DNA of 64,000 nt from Heterodera schachtii (Eukaryota > Nematoda > Chromadorea > Rhabditida > Heteroderidae): positions 1,766,416 to 1,830,415 of the forward strand of contig SIJG01000003.1 in the NCBI GenBank assembly GCA_023374025.1. Direction: 5' to 3'. A model generated the notes under the pieces. It did not search any database and was not told the origin of the DNA. It saw nothing but the letters and a program-made list of their open reading frames with translations. Of this stretch, positions 35,101 through 46,400 are shown piece after piece; the stretch's first letter is position 1; the number at the start of each line of letters is the position of its first letter. The translations under genes were made by a program, and so were the position numbers.

Positions 35101-35895
35101 TTAGGGCCAAGAGAGCGAAAGCGAGAGCGAGAAAGTATGATTGCAACATGAAGAAAGGGCGAAAAGTGTGACGGCATTGGTGGGGGGAGAAAGTGTAGAA
35201 AAAAAAAAGATTAATTGGAGTGATAAGAGGCGTGAGTTGGAACAGAGATTTGGATTATAAAACAATTTCGAGAGAGAGAGAGAGAGAGACATTGAGAGAC
35301 AAGAGACACACCCATACATGCATAAGCTTATGCTTAACGATGGATGATGTAAATGTAAATGCTGTTGGCAATGCTTTTCAACATGGTCACCCACTCCTCT
35401 AATTGGAGGGGGGTGGGGGGGGGGAAGGCGGCGGAGGGCACGGAGGAATGAACTGAGTGCGCAGGAAATCCGCCATCCTCTTAAGCAGTTAAAGTGAGTG
35501 CCGCTTCTTCTCCTTTTTGTGCTGCTGATGTTAATCCCCCATGGCGACCACATTTCCTCCCCCGCCCCGTGCCGTGCCGTCCCCGTGAAATTGGCACCAG
35601 CACTAATTAACACAAGGAGCAACAAAGCCCCCACAAAGGCACGAACGATGAGCCGACCCGAGCCGAGTGGGCGTGTGTGTGTGTGGGGGAGAAGTGCCAA
35701 TTCCAACGGCCAACATTTTGCCGCGCTGTGCCTGGAGGGGACACAATGCTTTTTCTTGGAAAGAAAAAAAAGAGAGTTATTAGCTTATTAGTTTACTTGG
35801 AATGGAGGAGAGAAAAGTTTTAGGAAAAAAGCGTTTCATGAGATTTTAATTTTACACAAAATTTAAATACGCGATTTTTTTTTTGAAATTTAGCC
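32175..35895. other. Gene-free stretch with homopolymers and microsatellites
   Basis: No gene supported. It contains poly-G runs (32700, 32840, 33346, 33855, 34001, 34046), a poly-C run at 34204, a pyrimidine tract (tttct)n/(tc)n at 34420-34500, a purine tract at 34860-35110, (ga)n at 35270-35290, and a duplicated 'gataatgaaaa...atgatgacgacaaaatggg' unit at 32709-32760 and 32790-32830. The motif copy with one mismatch is at 33192-33206. Confidence 0.6.
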
Positions 35896-35903
35896 TAAAT
35901 TTA

Positions 35904-36038
35904 TAGGGTTACACGGGCCCCGGGTCCGGGTACCCACTCAAACGGGTATTGAATTTTCATAAAATCGGGTCCCGGTCTTGAAAAATCTGGGTATCCGGGT
36001 CTGTACCCGGTCGAGTACCCGGACCCGTGTAACCCCTA
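35904..36038. mobile_element. Short hAT-like MITE, 135 bp
   Basis: TAGGGTTACACGGG at the left pairs with CCCGTGTAACCCCTA at the right (one extra base), and the GC-rich arms continue inward (ccgggtccgggtac / gtacccggtcgagtaccc). Flanking octamers TAAATTTA (35896-35903) and TAAATTCA (36039-36046) match at seven of eight positions. Confidence 0.75.
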
Positions 36039-36046
36039 TAAATTCA

Positions 36047-38329
36047 TTAATTATTAATAATCAAAAACAACGTTTAAATTATAATTTTTATTTAAAATTT
36101 TTTGTGACAAAAATTTTCGGTTGTAACAAAATTTGCATTTGCGCGGGCGCTGAAATGGAAAAACGCATGGGTTTTATTAAATTTTGATTTTTTGCTTTTT
36201 ATTTTTTGTGTCCTTGAGAAAATTATCATCAAATTTATTTTAGTGCCCGAAATTTTTCGGCGACGGATTGGGCGAATGAATAAAACACATCCCATCCATC
36301 TTACCCAAAACGAACGAAAGAACGAACGAACGAAAACGATGAATGAATTGAACAAAAATTCACATTTTTACCCCTCTCTTTCCCTTCTGCTGCTGTCCCC
36401 CGAAGGGTTTATTTAAAATGGGTGACGGAAAGGTGCACTTGTGGGGGGGGGGGGGTGAGAAGGAGAAGGGGGGAAGAGATAAGGGAAAAGAAAGAGGAGA
36501 AGAGGGGAGGGGAGGGAGGAGGAGATAAGAGAGAAAGAAAGAGAGGAAACAAAGAAACTGGAGAGGGATAAGAGATAAGGGAAAAGAAAGAGGAGAGGAG
36601 AGGAGGGACAGGAGGGAGGAGGAGGAGATAAGAGAAAGAAAGAGAGACGGGAAAGAAAGAAGAGGAAGGAGGGGGGAAAGAAAGGATAGGAGCGAGGGGG
36701 AAAGAAGGAGAGGAAGGAGGATAGCTGGGAGAAGGAAAGAGAGACGGAAAAGAAACAAAGAAATTGGGGAGGGGTAAAGAAAGGAGAAAAGCGAGGAGGA
36801 AAGAAGGAGAGGAGGGAGGATAGATGAGAAGGAAAGAGAGACCAAAAAAAGATAACTCGCCACCTTCTTCTTCTGACCCCTCCACAATTCGCCAGTTCTT
36901 TTCTGTGATCAGTCAGATCAGGAGCAATAAATATGGAAGGAGGAAGGGAAGGTAAAAAGAGGGGAAGAGATAGGGGAAGAGAGGGGGGAGAGAGAAGAAG
37001 AGAGCAAAGACAAATGAGATGAAAGTGAAAGGTGATTAGGGGAGGGAAGAAAAAAGAAGATGAAAAAGAAGAGGAGGAAAAGAGCTAAGAAGAATGGTAG
37101 GAGAGGAAGAAGAAAGGGAGAAGAAAGAAAAAGTGGAAAAAATAGGAAAAAACAGATAAGGAAAAGGGAAGAAAATGGAATAGAGAAAAAAGTAAGAGGG
37201 AAGAAGAAGAGGAGGCAGAATGGAAGAGAGAAAGGAAAAGAAGCAAAGAGGAAAATGGAAAAATGGATGAGAGAAAAAAGAAAGAAAAAGAAGCGAAAGA
37301 GGAAGAGGAAGAGAGAAAGGGGAAAAAGGAAGCGAAAGAGAAAGAAGGAAAAATGGATGAGAGAAAATGATAAAAGAAAAGAAGCAAAGAGGAAGAAGAA
37401 AAGAAGAGAAGGAAGAAAAAGGAAGCGAAAGAGGAAGAATGGAAGAAGAGAGAAAGGAGGAAGAAAAGAAGAAAAAGAGGAAGAGAACGGAAAAAGAAAA
37501 GAAAAACAAATGGAAAAAATTAAATAATTAGAGGATGTGGACTCCACATTGTGGAGGGCACAGAACAGAATAAGAAATTGCAAAAGAGAAAGGCAGAAAA
37601 TGAGAAGAGGATTTATGACAAAAAAAAAACTAGAATTATGAAAAGTTAAGGAATTTGATAAAAGTGATTGAAAGGTGTGCGGGCAAAAAAGAAGCGAAAA
37701 TTTGTCGACGGGGAGAAAGCGCCCCCGGGGGGAGGGGGGGAATTAAAGATGATTATTGGCAGCAGGGGAGGAGGGCAAATTGGCCAAAAGTCAGGCGATA
37801 GCAGCGACGTGTTAAGTGGGGGGGGGGGAGGGCATCGATTGGACTACGGGGGACAAATGTGGCCAAGTGGAAATGGCGGTGAGTGAGGAAAATTCGGGGG
37901 GGGGGGGCGGCAAAGTGTAAAAGGGCGGGCGAATTTAATTCGAATTGTGTCGTCGTCGCTTTCGCTTTCTGTCGTTTGTCCCCCCGGGGGCGACGGGCGC
38001 ATTTTTCCATCACGTTTCAGTGATTTTGCGAAATTTTTGTGAAAATGGGCCTTCAAATTTTGTAATTTTTGTGAAAATTCGCCTTCTAAATTTGTCACCG
38101 CCATTTTTGGATTTTTTGGGTACATTTTTGTGGCCTATTTATGGCCAAAGAAAGAATTTTCCCAAGGCCAGCAGGTTTTGGCACTGCTCAGAACACTTAC
38201 GTAAAAGTGGGAATATTCACAGGTAATAAAATGTTCAAAAGGCGAAAAACGGGTTTTTGTGAGAAAATCCTAAAATAAATAATTTAAAATAGCGTAATTG
38301 TCAATTAAAATCAGCAATAAACTAATCAC
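36047..38329. repeat. Gene-free, includes a ~1.1 kb polypurine tract
   Basis: From about 36430 to 37525 the plus strand is nearly uninterrupted A/G, built from gaaaga, aggagg and aagagg variants, with a short pyrimidine break near 36850-36925. Open frames on either strand are therefore Lys/Arg/Glu/Gly or Ser/Phe/Leu only and are rejected. 37670-38330 is ordinary AT-rich DNA with short G runs. Confidence 0.85.
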
Positions 38330-38565
38330 TAGGGAGCGGATTTTAGGGGCGAAAAATTCCTATCTAGGGCCTAAATAGGGGCGAAAAATCGCGAAACAGG
38401 GGCGAAAAATGGTAAAATAGGGGCGAAAAATTTGAAAAATCTATGCCTTTTTCCAATAAAATAAATTAAAAGCGATGTAAAGGACGGATAGGGGAGTTAA
38501 AAACGAAAAACTTTCGCGCTAATTAATGTGTTTTTCGTGCTTAAAACCTTAGAATCCGGGCCCTA
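38330..38565. mobile_element. hAT-like MITE, 236 bp, same family as 28182-28415
   Basis: It begins TAGGGAGCGGATTTTAGGGG and ends CCTTAGAATCCGGGCCCTA, an imperfect inverted repeat. The inside repeats 'ggggcgaaaaat' and ends with 'ttcgcgctaattaatgtgtttttcgtgctt', as in the 28182-28415 copy. Flanking octamers CTAATCAC and TTAATAAC agree at six of eight positions, so the duplication is degraded. Confidence 0.7.
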
Positions 38566-41500
38566 TTAATAACTAATAATTTTGCAATTATTGTGGCTTC
38601 CTTATTTAATCGGCTGCAGATTTTTGTTTAATTAAGAAGAAATTTTGAAGGTTTTCTTTATAAAAAAACTTCCTTATTTTTTTTGCCCTTTTTATGTAAA
38701 ACCTTACGTAATATTATTTAATTATTATTTTTATTTGATAATGAGAATGTCCCTTCTCCCTCTACCAAGTGCAAATTGCCGCCTTCAGGCAAATGAGTAA
38801 ATGAGCCTCGAGAGTCTCGAGAGAACTCAGAGGGAGCACAGAAACGGTAGGGATGAGGCGAGGCAAACAGCTAATTGTTGTGTGCCAGTGTGGTTCCGTT
38901 TTAAACAATGAAGAAGAGAAATGTGCCGCCGACCGCCCATCGACTAATTATTGCGCCTGAGGGGGCGGGGGGAGGGTGGCGCCTTGGGACATTTTCATTG
39001 GTGGCGCTGGCGCGTTAGGGCATTTTCATTTTACATTTTTTGCCATCCATGCTGCAGTCATTAAATCGTTAATTGGCCAGACGGCGCGCGAGAGGGGGAG
39101 GGGGCGGAGCAGGGGCTAATTGACAGCCGCCGGGCAATGGACACGGAGGGCCGGGGGCGGGGAAGGAATTGAATTTGTGTTATTATGGTGGCGGTAGTGA
39201 CGACGTGCGCGGGGTGGGCAGCAGCAGCAGGTGGGGGTCGTACGTAAATGATGAAATTGAACGACGATGATTTGATGAGGATGGAGAGGGAGAGACTTTA
39301 CGGGCGGGCGGGGGGGGGGGGGCGGCGTATCGATTACATTAATTTATTTTTTTTATTTTTGGTTCACGTGAACGACCCCCCGGGGGCGGGGGCGACGCAA
39401 TGGGCAAACGGACAGCACAGCACAGCAGCAGCAGGTGTATGACAGTAGCTGATAATAGTAATAAAAAAATAATAATGGGGTGGGCAATTAAGTGTTATCA
39501 TCACATCAAATGGGCGGTGACCCAGCTGCGACGAAAGTGAAATGAGATGAAATGAGAACCGAAATAATGGGACAAACGGTGGAAGATAATTGGGAATCAT
39601 CTGTAAGACATGGCATAATCACCCAATTTTGACCAATTATTTGGGAGCGAGATGATCAGTTTCTAGTTTAATTGGGTGGATTAAGCCTTCCAGTAGAAGG
39701 CTAAGGATTTGATAAGGTGCGGTTGCAATGCCGCGTTGTCCAATCGTTAATTAGACATAATTAGACAGCTAATAGTCTGATAAGAAACTCGATAAATGAC
39801 ATCTGGTTAGCACAGAAGCCCGGTCAATCAATCGTAAGCCGAACAAAAAGCGGCTGGGAGTGATCGGAATTGACAAAAATTGAAGTGCCAAAATGAAAAA
39901 CTAGGCTTTTCCTTGCATATTTCGAAATTTCTCAAATTAATGCTTATGCCATGAAATTAAAAAGAATGATATGCACAAAAATAGACAATGTACAAATAAA
40001 AAGCATGGTAAAAAAATATAAAAAATGTTTCCCATTTTGCCCTCAAATCAAATTATGTCCCCCGGGGGTCAGCAGAGCCACGTCACTGAGTGCAAAATGG
40101 TCGCTGTGTGCCGCCCCAGGGGACGCGGGGGGCAGTCACCGCCAACCCCTCCCACCACCTTGCCAACCGCCGACCTCCCCCCCCCTGCACCCTCCACCAT
40201 TTATTCATTCATGCGTCGTCCCATGAGCGCCGGCGCCGCCCCCTTGCCACGGGGCACACACAACGGACGAGCGAGTGGGTGCGGCGCGGCGACTGGTGCC
40301 AGCGGTGGGAAGCACGAGCGAGTGGCTGGCGAGGGACAATTAAAAACTCCCCCCCCCCCCCCCCCCTCCCCTGGGGGCGGGGGGCTGTTAACGGCGGCTG
40401 AGTCAACGGCGAAAAAAGCGGGGGCACCAGGGGGGAACAGTTCTCTCCCTCTTCGTGCCAATGAAGAATGGGCCAAGTGCGCCAAAAGGATACTGCTGGG
40501 AATTGGAATGGCACGGCACGGTGTTGGGGTGTGGGAAGGAAACGGTTGGCATTTTTTACGATTTTGGCTTTTACGGCAAAAAAAAGGTTGAGCGAACAGA
40601 GAGAGGCCAAGGATTGTGGAGAACGAAGCCTGAGAAAATTGACACATTTTCTATTTTAGTAAAAGGCACAGAGTGTTAATTGGGTGGACAAAAAGTCCAA
40701 AAATCACTGCCGAATTGGCAAAACAAAGCGATGGCATTTTGGTTTTCCCATTTGTTACAATCTGATGAGATAATGGCATTATCGGTGAGAATTTGTCATT
40801 TTTTCTCATTATGAAGACTCATTTGAGACGGTAAATGGCACGACGGCATTTGTACGATTTTATGGCATTTTGGCAAAGTATAAAAATGTAAATGCCGAGA
40901 ATTGTTTTGAAAAATGCCAAAGTTGGCACCATATTTTTTGTATGCATTCATGTGCCATTGTCGTGTTTGGCTATTGTGCCAATGGATGACTTCGCTCGCC
41001 CATTTTCTCACGATTGACAAAAAATTGGAGCACCATTATTTGACCAAAAGTGTTATGGCATTGCCGCCTTGGCCAAAAGGCGATGACGAGACATCCTGTG
41101 GACAAATAAATACATTATTTCTTGGAAACGGACAAATTGGCACGAAAAAGTGGCGAAAACAGTCGCGGCATTCCTGGAAATTTTTTTTTTTTTGTATTTT
41201 TTCAGAGGAATACTATTATTATATTGTATATGCTATTTTAGTATGCCATTCCTATAATTAGAATTTGCTTTGATTATGTGAATCAGGGTGGGGCGCGGAC
41301 AGAAAAGTCCGCAGAATCTCGCATTGAAAAATTAAAAATTTCCATTTTTTAAACTTTCACAGCTTTAAGCTTTTTTAAATAGAAATCTCGATGCAGTAAT
41401 AAATAAATAAATATACACGAGACCTTTATAGGATTAAGGCTCCTCAAGGATGTAATCAATTCTGAACTTTGTAGAGCCGGAATTCCGACTTTAAAATTTT

Positions 41501-42752
41501 TTGGGGCCCTGAATTCCAAGGGGGGGGGGGCGGGTCAACCTAAAATTCGCGAAGTGGCCCGGGGCGGGTCGAGGGATGGGAAAATTAACGACCATTTACG
41601 AAGAGAGCCCAGCCATGAAAGCTTATGATTTTTTTTGCTTTTAATATTTCGAAGATTTTGAAAATTGAGTGAAATTTATTAAAATTTTATCCAAAATTGC
41701 CCAGAGTGCTTCTCATCCCATAAAACGACCTTTTTTCATTACCGCTGCGCAAAAAAAAAAAAAAATTAAAAAATGAAAAAGGAAAGAATTGGATAAAATA
41801 AAAAATTTAATCATCCAAAATAGAATATTAAAAAAGTTTAAATATAAATAATAAAAATAACAATAGTAGGGAACGGTGAATTAAAAGGAACGATTTTTTA
41901 GTCATTCATCATTCATTATAAAGTTATGTATTTGAAATGAAGCATAAGCAATTAGTTAATTGCATATTAATTGGTCTATTTTTCGACTTCTGTTGTCTTT
42001 TCAGTTGCCCGCAGAATTTAATTTTTAAAATATTTTTGATACATTAAACGCGAATAAAACGAAATAAAAATTCAAAAAAAATTATTCGATCGAATAAGCA
42101 AAAGGAAAAATTGGAGGGGAAAAGCCAAAAAAAGGAAAAGCATTCAATCAAAATTTTAGTGATTTTTTGGCCAAAAAAAAAGTTACGGTCCATGAAATCA
42201 GATGGGATAGGGACAAAACGCATCTGGCAATAAGATAAAAGTATTTTATTGCTGCTGTTGTGCTGTTTGACCTAATAAATCAGCCGAAAGAGCCATTCAA
42301 GTGAGGGGAAGGCACCGCCGGGGCCATTCCAACGATTAAAACAAAAAGCGGCTAATCCCCAAAATCCCACGCGCCCCAATCGGCGGCCCACGTGCCGCCG
42401 AAGATGAATGATGCTAAATTTTAAAATAAATACGAAATGGCGCAAATTATTTTTAATTCGTCACAGTAATTCAAAAATGTGCCGAGCGCGAACACTCGCG
42501 GGTTGAAAATTTTGTACGCAGGACAAAATATGTTTTTATTAAATTTGAATTTTAAAGTCATACACTAAACCGGAAGCTAGTCATAATAAATGAAAAAAGC
42601 AGAGGTACTAGAGACGGAATTGAATCTTTGTTAAATTTTTCAATTTCTTTTAAAAAGGCATGAAAAAAGGCATCAAACGTTTCACACGACCCTAAAAAAA
42701 GACACGACCATAAAAATATTTTGGCAACTTTAATGCAAAATAACTTTTTCAA
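38566..42752. other. Gene-free stretch
   Basis: No gene supported. It holds a ctcgag cluster at 38808-38832, poly-G/C runs (39310, 40348, 41520), GC-rich patches at 39090-39400 and 40060-40440 whose open frames are Pro/Arg low-complexity, and a dense group of TGGCAT/ATGCCA words at 40730-41060. Confidence 0.55.
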
Positions 42753-42995
42753 GAAGCATCCAATTAAATATTCTTAGCATCATTCGATAGCCCCTAAGCG
42801 TCCTTTATTAGCCTGCAAAATTTCAAAAAATTTCGTTGAATTTCAAAAAAGTTATGTACTTAGAAAACCAGTTTTTGAAATTTTCTAGCCATGACTTTTT
42901 TGAAATTCAACGAAATTTTTTGAATTGCAGGTTAATAGAGGGCGCTTAGGGCTATCGAATCATACTAAGAATGTTTAATTTGGATGCTTTAAGAT
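42753..42995. repeat. Palindromic repeat (MITE-like), copy 2
   Basis: Arms AGCATCCAATTAAATATTCT... and ...AGAATGTTTAATTTGGATGCT pair across about 240 bp, with the shared family words cattcgatagcccctaagcg, attagcctgcaaaatttc and aaattttttgaa. It is a close relative of 13865-14130 and of 56540-56800. Confidence 0.8.
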
Positions 42996-43462
42996 ATGGC
43001 TTAAATTTAAATTTAATCTGTTGAATTTGAATCCAGAAAATTTTGGCATTCTGATAACATTTTCAAAAATTCAATGCGGATCCCCGCGGGATCCCGCTTA
43101 AAAAGCAAATTTGTGGACCCCGCTGCGGGATTGGAACTCACTCAGGGACTAATCCCGCAAATCCCGAATTGAGATCTCGCAAAATTCCGTAGTTCCGGAT
43201 TGCGGACTGGGATCCTGCAAAACCTCGCGCGGTTCCCGTCCCTTCCCGTAATTTTGTTCATTGATTTAAACAAACCTGTTTTTGTACTGGGATAATAAAA
43301 ATAAAAACAAAAATAAGCAAATGTTGACAAATCGAAACAATCGAAGATAATCATCACTTTTTGTTGATTTTTTTAATAATCAATTAGCGCTTGCAATCGA
43401 TTGAATGCTTTTTTGGTGCTTTGTAATTGTTGATGAGTCACGTCACTCCTGCGTATGGCCAA

Positions 43463-46400
43463 ATGAGTGCTGAGATGGCCAAGCCTTTTATCGCCATGTG
43501 CGACCATTGCAAGAGGATGTGAGTTTTGGCAAAATTTGTTTTTGTTTTTTCTCGGGTTCGACTACAATTTTTGGTAATCCAGAGGGGGGGGGGGGTTAAA
43601 ATGGATCAAAATTATTGGTTCTTCAATTAGTTAATTTGATTTTTCGTGTCCCCATGAAATACCACACACATTCACGTCCAGTGCCTTATCATAGATTTTT
43701 CCTGGATCCATTTCAAAATATTTAACTCTATATCGGTAAAAGTTTTCCGGGTGGATCGGTTGTCATAAAACCATTAGCCATTAATTCTCTGTTTTTTAGG
43801 CGTTCCGCGTTGGGAAGGTCCATTTTCGGCAGACGACGCGCGTCCCCGCAAACCGACGACGACGCGTCCACCGTGGCATTTGCAGCGGACGGGTCGAGCC
43901 GAGCCGGCTCAATTGCGTCCGACTACACGGAATTGCACCGCGGCTCCGTAATATGTTAAAAAAATAGTCGCTTTTTTCCCAGGAAAATAATATTTCCTCG
44001 TGGATTTTAAGACAATATTTTGGTTTACCCTGTGGAAAAATTTAAATATTCGGCAAATATTTTCTGGCTGGCACAAAATTCATAATTTTAGACAAATTTA
44101 AAGGAATTCAAACGGAATTGCACCGGTGGTCCGTAATTTATCTACGGAAAAATAAATATTCGCTGCCCAAAATTGCAAATTCATAATTTTTCTGACAAAT
44201 TTAAAGAATTTCAGGCCTAAGGATGTGGAAAAATGCCGGCTATGGTTTTCGACTTTCAAAATCCCCCCGCTCCTTGAAATAAAGACGAATCTTTGGGATA
44301 GTATAACACTTTCATGCCGTGCCATTTTCCATTTCTGTTCAGGTCCCGTGTCCGTCCTGCAAAGGCACCGGCCTAATCCCGAAGGAATTGGAGAGCACTC
44401 TCGTCGCACTGATCCCAGTCAATGATGAGCGGTTGAAGCCGAAAAAAACGTATTTTTTCAATTTTTATAAACTCTAAATATCGGAGGATCCAAGCCAAAT
44501 ATGAATTGAAACCTTTTTCAATAATGCTGACTTTTTTGTTTTTTAAATTAAGCTTTTTTGGTCGGTTTTTTTAAAAAAAAGAGGAATTTTGTTTCATTGA
44601 ATTTGGCAACAAAAAAGGGTACAAAAAACTAATTAAGATATTTCACTGGCAATTTCCTTCTTTAGTTGGTCGGCAAGAAATTTTGCAAATTACCAAAACC
44701 TCGAAATTTAAGGGCTTTCAAATGATTACAAATTTTTATAATTTGTCACCGTTAAAAAAAAGTTTTGGCTCTCTATATTGGGTACACAATATCCCCTCCA
44801 GCGCCTCCATGAAAACTTTCCAAAGATTTTTTTTTTGAAAATTTTCTAAGTTTTAAAAATTTTTTTTGAGGAAATGAAATGCATCCAAATTTCTGTCATT
44901 TTTGATCGAGAAATCTGTTTTTAATTTTGCTCATGTTCATTCAGTTGTCTGATTGTGCTCGGCTGGGTGCTGCTCTGCGCGTTCATCGGCTTCTCCCTGC
45001 TGTTTCTGCTGATGCCGCGCACTGTGATGTTGAGCAGCGAGCGGACGCCCATCGAAGTGGTCAATGTCACTGACCACAACGAGAGTCTGTCCTTCATCGA
45101 CTTCAAATTCTTTGTAATTGCTTTGCTTTGAACTCTTTGTAATTCCTCCGCCCCACTTTTACAATTCCAACCCATCCACCCAAAAAAAATAAACAAACGA
45201 ATCATTAATATTTGGAAATTTGAGTGCACCGGAGCGGGCCAACTCCGTCTTATTGTTAGCCAAATTGGGCATCCTAATTAGGGTGCTGATTTATTTAGCG
45301 ATAGAGCATTTTAGGCTGGTTTTTTTAAATTTTATTTCAAGGTGCCATTCAAAAGCTATTAACTGGCTCTATTAGCATAATTAAATTTTAACTCTGTAAT
45401 GCCTCCACTTTTACAATTCCATCCCTGCTCGTTCAAATGGAACCAATTTGTTGGATTTTGAAAAGAAAAAAATTATAGGCCCTCTTAACATTTGGCTGGG
45501 ACGGAATGAGACAAAAAAAAAAAAAATTTTCAACGAGAGAAAAAAAAAATCCTTTTTTTTAACATATCAAACAAATTTTCACTCGGCTGATGCCCCAATT
45601 TGCTAATGTTAACAAAATATGCAAAAAAAAAATTGCTTTTTAATACCATACAGAATCGCATCAATGTGACCAGTGGCAATTACATCCCGGTGGACTTGAC
45701 GAGTCTCAACGTAACCATTGTGTCCAAATTTCAGGTTAGACAGAGTGGGCTTTTTACAAAACACCCTTGTGTTTTCTTTTTTGCCAAAAAATAAGTGTAA
45801 AAAAGCAAAAAAATTTCCAGACCCCCCCCCCCCTTTTTTTTTGTAAAAGTGTACGATCAGGTTCAAATTAATGAAAATTGAATTCTGAGTCATGGGTTGG
45901 TTCCCTTTTTTCAAATTTCGGATCTATTCTATAATTTTTTCTTTCCTGTGTTGCGTTTTTTTAAATTTTTATTTCCAAAAATTAAACATAATAAATTTTG
46001 AAAAATTCGAAAATGAAAAAGATTCTTTGGCTTACAAAATAATTTCTGGAGGCTTGTAGGCGAGATGTTCCTATAATTGCTTTGCTCATTATTTAATTAC
46101 ATTAATTGATTTGCTCCCTCCCTTTTCCCCCTAAAGCCGTGGTCCACAGAAATTGTTGGCCATGGTAAGAATGTGACCCTTTCCGACATGGTGCCGCTGG
46201 TGTTGTACCGCACAACGCGCGAAGTGTCCTTCCACAACAATGTGACGTTGAAAGACGTGGTCGCGTAAGTCGGCTCGGGCAAATTGGGTCAACCCGAAGC
46301 AAAAACATTAATTAGCGAGCAAATTAGAGCGATTTTGAAATTGTAATAATTGATTTTTTTGTGCCGTTGAAAAAAACAGGCGCAAATGTTTGCGCCGCGG

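Noticed and set aside
36360..37583. Long Ser/Phe/Leu and Lys/Arg/Glu frames
   Set aside because: Stops are rare in polypurine DNA, so long frames are expected without coding.
40025..40647. Overlapping Pro/Arg-rich frames in a GC-rich patch
   Set aside because: All six frames are partly open because of composition; no splice partners or motifs.
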